Source: an uncultured Holophagaceae bacterium
Lineage (GTDB): Bacteria > Acidobacteriota > Holophagae > Holophagales > Holophagaceae
Direction of reading: 5' to 3'
Assembly (NCBI GenBank): GCA_903884655.1
Contig: CAISFO010000060.1
Coordinates: 62,001-126,000 of the forward strand
Length of the DNA: 64,000 nucleotides
Under the pieces are notes generated by a model, which saw only the letters and a program-made list of their open reading frames with translations, was not told the origin of the DNA and did not search any database. Of this stretch, positions 36,886-45,727 are shown piece by piece; the first letter of the stretch is position 1, and each line of letters begins with the position of its first letter. The position numbers and the translations under genes were made by a program.

Positions 36886-37446
36886 TTGAATTCGTCCATG
36901 TACGGGGCTGGCGCCGAGTATGCCCTGCACTCACTGCTCACCCTGGCGACTCGTCCCGAGCCGGTCAGTGTGCGGGACCTGGCCACCTTCCAGAAGATCC
37001 CTGAGCGGTTCCTCGCGAAGATCTTCACTCGCCTCAAAAAGGCCGGGCTGGTGGAAGGCATCGAAGGCATTGCCGGCGGCTTTGCCTTGGCCCGCCCGGC
37101 TGCAGAGATCCGGGTGATGGAGGTGCTGGCGGCGGTGGACCCGGACCGGACCCTGTTCGCCTGTGCGGAGATCCGCAGCAAATGCGCCCTCTTTGGCACA
37201 ACGGCGCCCGGTTGGGCCACCGCCGGGACCTGCCGGATCCATGCCTTCATGCTCGACGCCGAGCGGGTCCTGCAGGACTTCCTTGCCTCGAAAACTCTGG
37301 CCGACCTGGTTTGCGAGTTCGAACACAAAGCCCCGAGGACATTTGTCCAGGAGACCGGAACCTGGTTCCAGCAGCGCAAAGACACCCGAACGAGGAAGGT
37401 CGCACCGAGTGCGTTGGCTCCAAGCCTGAAGGCTCGCGGCACTTGA
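36886..37446 (+). CDS. Rrf2-family transcriptional regulator
   Basis: A 186-aa winged-helix regulator. The DNA-binding domain (residues about 5-80) has YALHSLLTLA, the recognition helix near IPERFLAKIFTRLKKAGLV, and a GGFALARP wing. Three cysteines follow (CAEIRSKCALFG..., then TCRI; spacing C-x6-C-x15-C), as in members that bind an Fe-S cluster, so it may sense redox or NO. The TTG at 36886 is preferred because GAGGTG lies 6 nt upstream; the ATG at 36898 is possible. It likely regulates the two following genes. Confidence 0.85.
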   Translation: MNSSMYGAGAEYALHSLLTLATRPEPVSVRDLATFQKIPERFLAKIFTRLKKAGLVEGIEGIAGGFALARPAAEIRVMEVLAAVDPDRTLFACAEIRSKCALFGTTAPGWATAGTCRIHAFMLDAERVLQDFLASKTLADLVCEFEHKAPRTFVQETGTWFQQRKDTRTRKVAPSALAPSLKARGT

Positions 37447-37500
37447 TGGCCAGCTCCCACTCACTCACACCCACACCACCACACGCACCAGGAGACAGCC

Positions 37501-37875
37501 TTGACCATCCCCGAAAAACTACTGGAAGTCCTGAAACAGGATGGCGTAGTCGCCATCGCGACCCTGGGCCAGGATGGGCCGCACATGGTCAACACCTGGA
37601 ATAGCTACATCCGCCTCACGGAGGATGGACGCATCCTGATCCCGGCCGGCTACATGCAGCACACAGAGGCCAACGTCGCCTTCAACAACCAGGTGCTGGT
37701 CACCCTGGGAAGCGCCAAGGTTGCAGGCCAGCACGGGCCTGGAACGGGCTTCCTGATCAAGGGCTCGGCCACCTTCATCACCTCCGGCCCGGACTTCGAG
37801 GTGCTCAAGTCCAAGTTCGCCTGGGCCAGGGCCACCCTGGCGATCACCCCAAGTTCCATCGACCAGACCCTCTAG
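37501..37875 (+). CDS. Pyridoxamine 5'-phosphate oxidase-like FMN-binding protein
   Basis: A 124-aa protein of the split-barrel flavin-binding fold. The N-terminal strand pair VVAIATLGQDGPHMVNTWNSY and the middle strand QVLVTLGSAKV are typical of this family. It may be a flavin reductase or a flavin-linked redox sensor. TTG start with AGGAG 8 nt upstream. It lies 54 bp after the Rrf2 gene and 31 bp before a 60-aa gene, forming a small operon. Confidence 0.85.
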   Translation: MTIPEKLLEVLKQDGVVAIATLGQDGPHMVNTWNSYIRLTEDGRILIPAGYMQHTEANVAFNNQVLVTLGSAKVAGQHGPGTGFLIKGSATFITSGPDFEVLKSKFAWARATLAITPSSIDQTL

Positions 37876-37906
37876 GCATCGCCACCACCTTCCCCTGGGA
37901 GATCCC

Positions 37907-38089
37907 ATGCCGACTGAAACCCCGACCCTCTACACCGCCAGCGCCATGGCCAAGCACCTGGGCGCCTCCGAGGCCAAGGTCAAGAAGGCCATCCAGGACT
38001 TGGGACTCGCTCCGACGGCCAAAAAGGGTTGCTGCGCCTACTATGCCGCGGAAGAGATGACGAAGCTGAAGGCCGTCCTCAACAAATAG
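37907..38089 (+). CDS. Small helical protein downstream of the FMN-binding gene
   Basis: A 60-aa protein starting with ATG after gggagatccc. The sequence SAMAKHLGASEAKVKKAIQDLGL looks like a helix-turn-helix, and the rest has a KKGCCAYYAAEEM segment. It may be a small DNA-binding or adaptor protein. No specific function. It ends the Rrf2 operon and is followed by a strong palindrome. Confidence 0.7.
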   Translation: MPTETPTLYTASAMAKHLGASEAKVKKAIQDLGLAPTAKKGCCAYYAAEEMTKLKAVLNK

Positions 38090-38145
38090 CCGGACGCCCT
38101 TCCTCCGACCAAGGCTGGAGCCGATCCTCCTGGAACCCCATAGCA

Positions 38146-38171
38146 CAGGGGGTGCCCCCCGGCACCCCCTG
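38146..38171. terminator. Bidirectional terminator between convergent genes
   Basis: Perfect 11-bp stem CAGGGGGTGCC / GGCACCCCCTG with a CCCC loop, between the 60-aa gene and the convergent 161-aa gene. Confidence 0.75.
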
Positions 38172-38221
38172 GCCTACCACTATCTTGCTGCCTATCAATC
38201 GATAGACACACCATCCTACGG

Positions 38222-38707
38222 TTAAGCAATCGCCTGTCGAATATCGAACAGGAGCCGCTTGAGCTCCTGCTCAGAGAGGTTGAGAGGCACCTGCTGCTTC
38301 ACCTCGTCCTTTCGGTAGAAGGCGATTCGCTTCACCACGATCTTGTTCTTCCCGATGCTGATTTCATTGAACTGGATCTGCGTGTCGTCCTTGTAGGGCG
38401 GAAGGCTGCGCAGCTGGATGTACATCCCGCGCCGGTCGTGGTCCACGATCTCCAGCCGTTCCTTCAGGTAGTTCACCTGCTCCGAAAGCCTTTCCGCCTT
38501 CGTCTTCAGCTTGGCGAAGCTGAGCTTCTTTGGGACATGGCGCTCCAGCACCATCTCGCCCAGCTGCACGCCGTCCCCGCCACGGAGCAGAAAGCCGTCC
38601 AGAGTCCCGTCCAACTCCAGGTCGGTCTGGTGGAAGCTCTCGAATCCCTGGAACTCGCCAGGGAGCACAGAGTCGTCGTAGCGTTTGGCTTTGCGGGACA
38701 GCTTCAT
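38222..38707 (-). CDS. Conserved protein of unknown function, 161 aa
   Basis: Starts MKLSRKAKRYDDSVLPG, with GAGGTG 4 nt before the ATG at 38707; the track ORF begins 32 codons earlier without a binding site. The first half contains a PilZ-like or beta-sandwich pattern (LDGFLLRGGDGVQLGEMVLERHVPKKL), the middle has a charged helix (LKTKAERLSEQVNYLKERL), and the rest is beta-rich (RRGMYIQLRSLPPY). No membrane segment. I do not recognise the family; a cytoplasmic regulatory protein is plausible. Its direction is opposite to the Rrf2 operon. Confidence 0.65.
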   Translation of the reverse strand: MKLSRKAKRYDDSVLPGEFQGFESFHQTDLELDGTLDGFLLRGGDGVQLGEMVLERHVPKKLSFAKLKTKAERLSEQVNYLKERLEIVDHDRRGMYIQLRSLPPYKDDTQIQFNEISIGKNKIVVKRIAFYRKDEVKQQVPLNLSEQELKRLLFDIRQAIA

Positions 38708-38895
38708 GAAACACCTCAGGGGGTCAGTCACCTCCCAGAGCCAGAGCCGTGCCAGGAATTTTCTACCGTAGACAATTAGGCATAGCCTTTGAATTGCCTG
38801 CACTTCCGGACAAGGCTTGCCCTGCTGCTCCTGCCCAGGGGACCTCCAAATCCCTCAGACCCTGTTCGGATCTGGCCAGGCAGGAATGATCCTGT

Positions 38896-39894
38896 TCAAT
38901 TCTGGACGGGCCCCTCCGGCGGCCCCACCCGAGGCCAGCGGGTACGGTAGATCATGCGTTCCAGTGACCGGCTGTAGGGACTCCAGGAACCGCCCCCAGC
39001 CTCATCCTTCTGGGCCCTGAACATGGCTTCGAGTTTGCCATCCAGGTCGTCAAGGTAGTGGACCAGCAGGGCTTCTGGCGTCTTGGGCAGCACCGGGGAG
39101 CCGAATTCCAGGCGGCCGTGGTGGCTCAGGACGATGTGCAGGATCTGCAGGCGCAGCTCTTCGGGGAACCCGGGGATCTTGCCCACCGCCCGGCTGATCC
39201 ACTCGGCCTCCAGGGCAATGTGGCCCAGCAGATTCCCCGCATCGGTGTAACCGAAGCTGCGCTGGTAGCTCAGCTCGGCGGTCTTGCCCACATCGTGGAG
39301 GAGCACCCCGGCCATGACAAGGTCGCGGTTGAGGTCCTGGTAGTGGGCACAAGCCCGCTCGGCCATGCCCGTCACCGAGAGGGTGTGCTCGAGCAGGCCC
39401 CCCAGGTGCGCATGGTGCATGGACTTGGCCGCCGGGGCCAGGGCGAAGGCGGCCCGCAGGTCCGCATCCTCCACGAAAAGATCCATCAGCAGCCGCTGGA
39501 TCCAGGGATCCCGGATGGAGGCGAGGAGCCCATCCAGCTCCGCCAGCATCTCCGGTACGGGCCGGGCACTCACCGGGAAGAAGGCCGAAAAGTCACCCAC
39601 TTCGGCGTCCGCTGCATAGCGGACCTTGTCGAGCTTGATCTGGAGGCGCCCGTTGTAGCTGGTCACCGACCCCTTCACTCGCAGGAAGGCATCGGCCCGG
39701 ATGGCCTCCATGTCGCCCTCGATGGCCCGTACATCCCAGAGGAAGCCCTTCAGGTCGCCGGAGGCGTCGGACAACTTCACCTCGAGGTACTCGCTGCCCT
39801 TGGCGCTGATCTTGTAGGCCGCTTCCTGGGCCAGGAGGAACCCCTGGAAGGCGTCGCCCTCTTTGAGGTTGCGGATGAGGGGCTGGTCGGGCAT
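38896..39894 (-). CDS. YhaM-type 3'-5' exoribonuclease (OB fold plus HD domain)
   Basis: A 332-aa protein. The N-terminal OB-fold region (about 5-90, KISAKGSEYLEVKLSDASG) binds nucleic acid. The HD domain (about 145-300) has HHAHLGGLLEHTLSVTG and VLLHDVGKTAEL, giving the metal-binding His-Asp residues. Bacillus YhaM has the same architecture and degrades RNA 3' to 5'. The ATG at 39894 (MPDQPLIRN) has GGAG 5 nt upstream. It ends an operon with the S4 protein and two parvulins. Confidence 0.85.
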   Translation of the reverse strand: MPDQPLIRNLKEGDAFQGFLLAQEAAYKISAKGSEYLEVKLSDASGDLKGFLWDVRAIEGDMEAIRADAFLRVKGSVTSYNGRLQIKLDKVRYAADAEVGDFSAFFPVSARPVPEMLAELDGLLASIRDPWIQRLLMDLFVEDADLRAAFALAPAAKSMHHAHLGGLLEHTLSVTGMAERACAHYQDLNRDLVMAGVLLHDVGKTAELSYQRSFGYTDAGNLLGHIALEAEWISRAVGKIPGFPEELRLQILHIVLSHHGRLEFGSPVLPKTPEALLVHYLDDLDGKLEAMFRAQKDEAGGGSWSPYSRSLERMIYRTRWPRVGPPEGPVQN

Positions 39895-39945
39895 GGGAAC
39901 TCCGGGTCTCGCATCAGGATGACTCCCGGGCTGCGACAAGGCTGG

Positions 39946-40269
39946 TCAGTGGTTGCGGGGCACCTTGGGCGGCGGCGCGAAGGGATCCTCGTCGCCGAAG
40001 CCGAACTCCGCGGGAATCCGCTTGTCCTCAAGCACCTCGAAGAGCGACCACTGGTCCCCCTTCTTCACATTGCCTTCGGGCAGGGCCAGCACGCGGACCT
40101 TCAGCACCCGGTTGTAGAGCGGAAACTCCAGCTCGTCCTGGGCCTTCACATCCTGGCTGGCCTTCTGGGGAACGCCGTTCACCCGCACCATCCCCTCGTC
40201 GCAGAGCTGGTTGGCCAGCTCGCGGCGCTTGATGAGCAGGCTCTTCTTGAGGAAGGCATCCAGACGCAT
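39946..40269 (-). CDS. S4-domain RNA-binding protein (RqcP/Hsp15-like)
   Basis: A 107-aa protein. The N-terminal 60 residues form an S4 domain (MRLDAFLKKSLLIKRRELANQL..GMVRVNG), which binds structured RNA. Such small S4 proteins (RqcP, Hsp15) act on stalled large ribosomal subunits. The tail (about 80-107) is proline- and acid-rich. Only 4 bp separate it from the upstream parvulin gene. Confidence 0.85.
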   Translation of the reverse strand: MRLDAFLKKSLLIKRRELANQLCDEGMVRVNGVPQKASQDVKAQDELEFPLYNRVLKVRVLALPEGNVKKGDQWSLFEVLEDKRIPAEFGFGDEDPFAPPPKVPRNH

Positions 40270-40273
40270 GGAA

Positions 40274-41338
40274 TCATCCCTTCAGGATCTGATCCTTGGA
40301 CACCAGGTAGCGGATGTTGGCGCGCACCCGCAGGTTCGCCAGGTACTGTTCGATGGCGTTCTGGGCCTTGGGTTCCTGGAGCTTTTCCAGGATCTTGGCC
40401 TTCACATCGGCGAAGGATTTCACCGGTGCGTCTTCCATGGCCACCAGCTGGATGAGGTAGATGTCCTTGTCGGTCTCGATGGGCTGGGACACCTGGTCGG
40501 GCTTGAGCTGACCAGCGGCCTCTTCGATGCTGGCCCGGAGGAAGCCCTTGTTCATCCAGCCCAGGTCACCACCGGTGGCCTTGCTGGGGCTCGTGGAGTA
40601 GAGCCGGGCCTGCTCCTCGAAGGACTTGCCGGCCTTCAGGTCGGCCTGGATCAATTCCACCTTCCTGTGCGCCTCCACCAGATCCTCGGGCGTGGCGCCC
40701 TTGGCCAGCACCAGCTCGCGGATGCGGAACCGGCTGGGCAGCCGGTACTCGTCCTTGTGGTCTTCGTAGTAGGCCCTCAGCTCGTTGTCCTCCACGGCGA
40801 CCTTGGAAAACACCTCCCGCTGAAGCACGAACTGCTGGGTGGCCTGCAGTTTCTGGCGCTTCATGAACTCGGGTAGGCCGATGCCCAGGCTCCCCTTGAT
40901 GGCCCGCTCCAGGTCCGCATCCGTGGCGAAGTTGTTCTCCTTCTTGATGCCATCGATGCTGGCGCGCACGTAATCATCCGTGACCGGGGAGCCCAGTTCG
41001 GCCCCCTTGTCCTCCAGGAGGAAGGCATCGATGAGGCCCTGCAGGGTCTTCTCGCGGGCATCCTTCAGTTTCTCGTCCAGCTCCTTTCCGGAGAACTGGC
41101 GGTAGAGGGCCGCGTGCTGCTGCTCCACAGCCTGGTTGAGGCCCCGCCGCGTGATGATGTGCCTGTTGACGGCCACCAGGATCTCTTCGCGGACGTCGGT
41201 CTTGGCTTTGCTTTCAGGCGAGGCGGCCTCGGACTTCCCGGCCGCCGCGGCGGCTGCGCTGCCGGGCAGGGGCTTGACTGCGGGCTTCTTGCAGGCCAGG
41301 GGGAGGACCAGCAGAGGAAGGAGGAGGAGACGCCTCAC
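40274..41338 (-). CDS. Lipoprotein peptidyl-prolyl isomerase of the SurA/PrsA type
   Basis: A 354-aa protein with a lipobox (VLPLACKKP) at residues about 12-17, so it is membrane-anchored in the periplasm. A SurA-like N-terminal helical region (about 50-190) leads to a parvulin domain (about 200-300; FRIRELVLAKGATPEDLVEA, LGWMNKGFL). It probably folds outer-membrane proteins. Its ATG overlaps the upstream parvulin gene by 4 bp. Confidence 0.87.
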   Translation of the reverse strand: MRRLLLLPLLVLPLACKKPAVKPLPGSAAAAAAGKSEAASPESKAKTDVREEILVAVNRHIITRRGLNQAVEQQHAALYRQFSGKELDEKLKDAREKTLQGLIDAFLLEDKGAELGSPVTDDYVRASIDGIKKENNFATDADLERAIKGSLGIGLPEFMKRQKLQATQQFVLQREVFSKVAVEDNELRAYYEDHKDEYRLPSRFRIRELVLAKGATPEDLVEAHRKVELIQADLKAGKSFEEQARLYSTSPSKATGGDLGWMNKGFLRASIEEAAGQLKPDQVSQPIETDKDIYLIQLVAMEDAPVKSFADVKAKILEKLQEPKAQNAIEQYLANLRVRANIRYLVSKDQILKG

Positions 41339-42324
41339 TTGGCACCTTCTTTGGCGGGCTCGGCGGGCTGTGGCGCCGCAGGGGCCTTGGGGAGAGCCGC
41401 AGGCTTGACGATCTCGAAGGGGATCTCCTTGCGGAGGTCGGTCATCAGCTCGTTCCAGACCTTCGCCTGGCGCTCCTGGTAGGCCATCTTCTCCGCCCGC
41501 TCCTTGGCTTCCTCGAAGGGGATCTGTCGGGCCGGCTTGCGGCTCTCCACCTTCACCAGGTGGTAGCCATACTGGGTCTTCACCGGTGCACCGACTTCGC
41601 CCTGGGGCTGGGTGCGGGCCGCGGCCCCGAACTCGGGCACCCAGCTGGAGGGATCGGCATCCGCGTAGAGGCCGCCGTTGTCCTTGCTGCCGGGGTCATC
41701 ACTGTAGGTCTTGGCGAGATCCTCGAATTTCGCGCCGCCCTTCAGCTCCTCCTGCACCTTGGCAATGCGGGCCTTCGCCTCGTCATCGCTGAGACCAGGC
41801 TGGCCTTCGCCCCGCTTGACCGACACCAGGATGTGGCGCACCGAGACCAGATCCGGCTGCTTGAACCGCTCGGGATGCTGGCTGAAGTAGGCCTTCACGC
41901 CGGCTTCGTCCACCGCCAGCTTCTTCTGGAGGGCCTCACCTTCCTTGGCCAGGAACTCCCGGGCGAGCAGATCGTCCTGGGCGCGCTTGAGCGAGGTCTG
42001 GAAGCTCTTGGTCTTGTCCAGACCCAGGCGCCTGGCCTTCACAGACAGCAGTTTGCTTTCCGCCATGCGCTTGATGAACTCCTCCTTGCCCCCCTGGACC
42101 ATGAGGACCTGCATCTGTTCCTGCTGACCCAGCAGCCCGAAGGCGGACTGGAAATCGGCCTCGGTGAGGGTCTCGCCGCCCACCCGGGCCAGGACCGCGG
42201 GCTTCGCTTCAGTCGGGGGCTTGGCGGCCTTGACCTTGGCGGCAGGCTTGGCAGGCTTGGGGGTGGCCGGTTCCTGGGCGACGACACCGAGGGCGAGCAG
42301 GGAGATCAGGGAAGCACGGAGCAT
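41335..42324 (-). CDS. Periplasmic parvulin-type peptidyl-prolyl isomerase
   Basis: A 329-aa protein with a cleavable signal peptide and a Lys/Pro/Ala-rich linker (about 20-45). SurA-N-like helices follow, then a parvulin domain (about 160-275; VSVRHILVSVKRGEGQ, YGYHLVKVESRK). The C-terminal 30 residues are Pro/Ala-rich. It is the first gene of a four-gene minus operon (two chaperones, S4 protein, YhaM-like nuclease). The two isomerases appear to be a tandem duplication that has diverged. Confidence 0.87.
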   Translation of the reverse strand: MLRASLISLLALGVVAQEPATPKPAKPAAKVKAAKPPTEAKPAVLARVGGETLTEADFQSAFGLLGQQEQMQVLMVQGGKEEFIKRMAESKLLSVKARRLGLDKTKSFQTSLKRAQDDLLAREFLAKEGEALQKKLAVDEAGVKAYFSQHPERFKQPDLVSVRHILVSVKRGEGQPGLSDDEAKARIAKVQEELKGGAKFEDLAKTYSDDPGSKDNGGLYADADPSSWVPEFGAAARTQPQGEVGAPVKTQYGYHLVKVESRKPARQIPFEEAKERAEKMAYQERQAKVWNELMTDLRKEIPFEIVKPAALPKAPAAPQPAEPAKEGAK

Positions 42325-42452
42325 GGTTGTCCTTGGGTCCAGAAGGCGCTAGGCCGCTTGAGGGAAAGTGATCAGGGTTTCAAATGTCTGGGGCAGCATG
42401 AGGGGCCGACGTTGAACAGACCTGGTTGCCCGTGCTTGGTTCCCAACGGCCA

Positions 42453-43133
42453 CTAGCGGCGCCGTCCACCGAGCAGGTTCATCAGGGCGATGAAGATGTT
42501 GTAGAGGCTCACGAAGAGGGACAGGGCGAAGCCGGCGGGATCGCCGAAGTCCTCGGTGCGCAGCATGGCCGAGGTGTCCCAGAGCAGCTTGGCCGAGCAG
42601 GCGATGACCGCCACCCCGGAGATGACGAGGCTGAACGTCTCCAGGTGGAAGATGGCCGCCGCCAGGCTGCCGAAGAACATCACCGCGATGCCGACGATGA
42701 CGAAGTTCCGGAGGAAGCTGAAGTCCTTCTTCGACACGAAGGCGGTCACGGTGAGGGTCATGAAGACCGTGCCCGTGAGGCCGAAGGCCAGGAAGACCGG
42801 CTTGAAGCCGGCACCCTGGGCCACGATGAGGGCGATGATGCCGGCGATGGTGCCCGAGATGTAGGTAAACAGTGCATAGGCGATGCGGTTGAGGGGGCGC
42901 TTGCGGCTGACGGCCGAGGCGAACATGAGGGAACCGAACTGGACCCCGAACAGGATCCAGTGCCAGAACCCACCGGCAACCGAGATCAGGGCCCGGCCCA
43001 CGAAGGGCGCACTGAGGGCCCCCAGGGCGGCCACGGCGAACCCGCCCATGAGCCAGAGGTAGACGCTTCGGACAAAATCAACGCGGGACCTTGTCCCTTC
43101 GGAAGCCCCCTGCCAAGACTGTTGAAGATCCAT
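42453..43133 (-). CDS. Bax inhibitor-1/YccA family membrane protein
   Basis: A 226-aa inner-membrane protein with seven hydrophobic segments, starting with VYLWLMGGFAVAALGAL. The family pattern of alternating helices and a conserved acidic residue at the end (LFVSLYNIFIALMNLLG) fits BI-1/YbhL-type calcium-leak or FtsH-modulating proteins. The ATG at 43133 has GGAG 6 nt upstream; the TTG at 43145 is a weaker option. Confidence 0.9.
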   Translation of the reverse strand: MDLQQSWQGASEGTRSRVDFVRSVYLWLMGGFAVAALGALSAPFVGRALISVAGGFWHWILFGVQFGSLMFASAVSRKRPLNRIAYALFTYISGTIAGIIALIVAQGAGFKPVFLAFGLTGTVFMTLTVTAFVSKKDFSFLRNFVIVGIAVMFFGSLAAAIFHLETFSLVISGVAVIACSAKLLWDTSAMLRTEDFGDPAGFALSLFVSLYNIFIALMNLLGGRRR

Positions 43134-43223
43134 GCCACGCTCCAAGGAGGATCCGGACGCGGATCCTTCTTAGATCCTAACATTCCCCCCACCTATCCCT
43201 GCCGTGAGCCCCCCCGAGGTTCC

Positions 43224-44363
43224 GTGATTCCCCCCTCCTGGCAACAACGCCTCCAGCAACTAGCCGCGCAGCGCCGGGCCCTGGGCCGGGACCGGGCCAT
43301 CCACCCGGCCGCCGGAGTCGACTTCTGCTCGAACGACTACCTGGGCCTGCGCCGGGATCCCCGCCTGGCCGAGGCCGCCGCGGCCGCCGCCCGGGACCAT
43401 GGCGCCGGGTCCGGGGCCGCCCGGCTGCTCCGGGGCACGTCTCCCCTCCACGAGGAACTGGAGGCCGCCCTGGCCCAGTGGAAGGGCACCGAAGCCTGCC
43501 TCCTCTTCAACACGGGCTACCAGGCCAACGCCACGCTGCTCCCGGCCCTGGTGGGCGCCGGGGACGCGGTGTTCTCGGACGCCCTCAACCACGCCTCCCT
43601 GGTGGACGGCTGCCGCCTGGCCCGGGCCGGGGGCGCCCAGGTGGGCATCTACCGGCACGGTGAGCCGGGGGACCTGGCCACACAACTCGCCACCTGGCGG
43701 GCCTCCGCCCCGGCAGCGGCCCTGGCCCTGGTGGTCACGGATGCGGTGTTCAGCATGGATGGCGTCGCGGCCGACCTGCCCACCCTGGTGACAGTGTGCG
43801 AAGCGCAGGGGGCCCTGCTGCTCATCGACGAAGCCCACGCCACGGGCCTGCTGGGCGCCGACGGCGCGGGCCTGGCCCAGCGGCAGGGCGTCCATGGCCG
43901 GATCCCCATCGTCATGGGCACCCTGGGCAAGGCCATCGGCGCCTTCGGAGCCTTCGTCTGCTGCAACCCCCTGCTGCGCGAGCACCTGCTGAACACGGCC
44001 CGGGGCTTCATCTTTTCCACCGCCCTCCCCCCGCCGGTCCTCGGCGCCGCCCTGGAGGGCATCCGCCTTGCCCGCGCCGAGCCCTGGCGGCGGCAGCGGG
44101 CCCTGGCCTTGGCCGACCGCCTCCGGGAAGCTCTTGGCCAGCCGGCCCAGCCCTCCGCCATCGTGCCGGTTCCCGTGGGGGCGGATGCCGAAGCCGTGCG
44201 GCTCGCGCAAGCCCTCCAGGGCGCGGGCTATGACGTCCGGGCCGTGCGGCCCCCCACCGTGCCCGAAGGTTCGGCCCGGCTGCGGATCACCACCGGCGCC
44301 CACCTGGAGGATGGCCAGATCGAAGGTCTCATCCAGATCCTCGGGCAGGTGCTGATTCGCTGA
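43224..44363 (+). CDS. bioF: 8-amino-7-oxononanoate synthase
   Basis: A 379-aa PLP enzyme that condenses pimeloyl-ACP/CoA and alanine, the first committed ring-forming step of biotin synthesis. Family signatures include FCSNDYLGL near the start, GSGAARLLRGT, DEAHATGLLG, and the PLP-lysine stretch GTLGKAIGAFG. GTG start at 43224 with gaggt upstream. The gene opens the biotin region with bioD and bioA downstream. Confidence 0.93.
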   Translation: MIPPSWQQRLQQLAAQRRALGRDRAIHPAAGVDFCSNDYLGLRRDPRLAEAAAAAARDHGAGSGAARLLRGTSPLHEELEAALAQWKGTEACLLFNTGYQANATLLPALVGAGDAVFSDALNHASLVDGCRLARAGGAQVGIYRHGEPGDLATQLATWRASAPAAALALVVTDAVFSMDGVAADLPTLVTVCEAQGALLLIDEAHATGLLGADGAGLAQRQGVHGRIPIVMGTLGKAIGAFGAFVCCNPLLREHLLNTARGFIFSTALPPPVLGAALEGIRLARAEPWRRQRALALADRLREALGQPAQPSAIVPVPVGADAEAVRLAQALQGAGYDVRAVRPPTVPEGSARLRITTGAHLEDGQIEGLIQILGQVLIR

Positions 44364-44477
44364 AGGGAGTCTGGCCAGCCCGGGCGTTCACAGCCCCCGC
44401 TCCTTATTGATCGAGAAGCCCCTGGGCTGACCTGTGGGAGAATGACTGCGGACCGATGGGTCTTCAGGAGGTGCCGC

Positions 44478-45101
44478 TTGAACCGCAACATAATGTTCGC
44501 CCTGGCAGGAGGCCTCGCCGCGGGATTCCTCGCCGGGTACTTCGTTTTCGGGGGCGAATCCAGGGAGGCCTCTCCTTCGGCGGCTGCCACCCCCGCCGCT
44601 CCGGTAATGCTGGCGCCCTCCCTGGGCGGAGGCATGCCGGGCGCCGCCCCGGGGGCCATGCCCAACGGTCCCATGCTTCCCAGCGCGGAGGCCCAGGCCC
44701 GCATCACCCAGATCGAGGCCGCCGTCCTGGCCGATCCCAAGAACCACGACGCGTGGGTTGCCCTGGGCAATGAATATTTCGACACCCATCAGGCCCAGAA
44801 GGCCGTCACGGCCTACGAGAAGGCCCTGGCCCTCAAGCCCGAGGATCCCAACGTCCTCACCGACCAGGGCGTGATGTACCGCCAGCTCGGCCAGTTCGAC
44901 AAGGCCCTCGCCACCTTCCAGAAGGCCAACAAGCAGCAGCCCAGCCATGTCCAGAGCCTCTTCAACATCGGCATTGTCTATTCCAGCGATTTGAAGAAGC
45001 CCGATGAAGCCGCCAAGGCCTGGAACAAGGTCATCGCCCTCGCCCCCGGCAGCGAGCAGGCCGCCCAGGCCCGTCAGATGCTGAGCCAGGCCAAGCCCTA
45101 A
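44478..45101 (+). CDS. Membrane-anchored TPR protein inside the biotin gene cluster
   Basis: A 207-aa protein with an N-terminal membrane helix (about 5-25), a Pro/Gly/Met-rich linker (about 38-70), and two to three TPR units (about 80-190; AWVALGNEYFDTHQAQKAVTAYEKAL). The TTG at 44478 has the perfect site AGGAGGT 5 nt upstream, so I prefer it to the ATG at 44442. It probably scaffolds proteins in the periplasm. A direct role in biotin synthesis is not evident; the neighbours may only share transcription. Confidence 0.85.
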   Translation: MNRNIMFALAGGLAAGFLAGYFVFGGESREASPSAAATPAAPVMLAPSLGGGMPGAAPGAMPNGPMLPSAEAQARITQIEAAVLADPKNHDAWVALGNEYFDTHQAQKAVTAYEKALALKPEDPNVLTDQGVMYRQLGQFDKALATFQKANKQQPSHVQSLFNIGIVYSSDLKKPDEAAKAWNKVIALAPGSEQAAQARQMLSQAKP

Positions 45102-45120
45102 CCGGGCGGACAGCCTGCCC

Positions 45121-45726
45121 ATGCTGAACCTCGACGTGCTTCCCAGCCCCCTGTGGGTGCTCGGCACCGGCACTGGCGTGGGCAAGACCTTCGTCGCGGC
45201 CCGCATCGCCCAGGCCTGGGCCAGGCAAGGTCCGGTGAGCTACCGCAAGCCCTTCCAGACCGGCGTGGACCGGGCCGATCACCCGGAAGCCGATGCCAGG
45301 GCGGTGCGCGGTTCCGGCATCGTCGCCGAAAGCCATGTCCTGCTGAGGGCACCGCTCTCACCCCTGGCCGCTGCCCAGCTCGAAGGCCGGGTCCTGGACC
45401 TGGCGGCGACCGCACGGTGGTGCCAGCGGCCCGCCGAGGGCCGGGTGCTGCTGGAGGGCGTGGGCGGACTGATGGTGCCTCTGGCGCCGCAGGTGCACTT
45501 CCTGGCCTGGGCCACGGAGCTGAAGATCCCCTGCGTGCTGGTGGCCCTGGGCGGCCTCGGCACCCTGAACCACACCCTGCTCTCGGCGGAGGCCCTCATG
45601 CTGCGGGGCTGGCGCATCGAGGCCGTGCTGCTGAACCCGGGCGCCGATGGCACCACGCCTGCCGTCGCCGAGGAGAATGCCGGGCTGCTCCGGGGCTTCC
45701 TGCCGATGCCGGTCGAAGTGCTCTGA
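45121..45726 (+). CDS. bioD: Dethiobiotin synthetase
   Basis: A 201-aa ATP-dependent enzyme that closes the ureido ring of dethiobiotin. The P-loop GTGTGVGKTFVAARI near residue 15 and the second loop with EGVGGLMVPL are typical. Slightly short of the 225-aa E. coli protein. Begins 19 bp after the TPR gene. It is convergent with the methyltransferase gene. Confidence 0.93.
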   Translation: MLNLDVLPSPLWVLGTGTGVGKTFVAARIAQAWARQGPVSYRKPFQTGVDRADHPEADARAVRGSGIVAESHVLLRAPLSPLAAAQLEGRVLDLAATARWCQRPAEGRVLLEGVGGLMVPLAPQVHFLAWATELKIPCVLVALGGLGTLNHTLLSAEALMLRGWRIEAVLLNPGADGTTPAVAEENAGLLRGFLPMPVEVL

Positions 45727-45727
45727 G

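Noticed and set aside
36298-36930. 210-aa minus-strand ORF across the hairpin repeats
   Set aside because: It runs through repeats and the lapB end with no start context, signature or domain.
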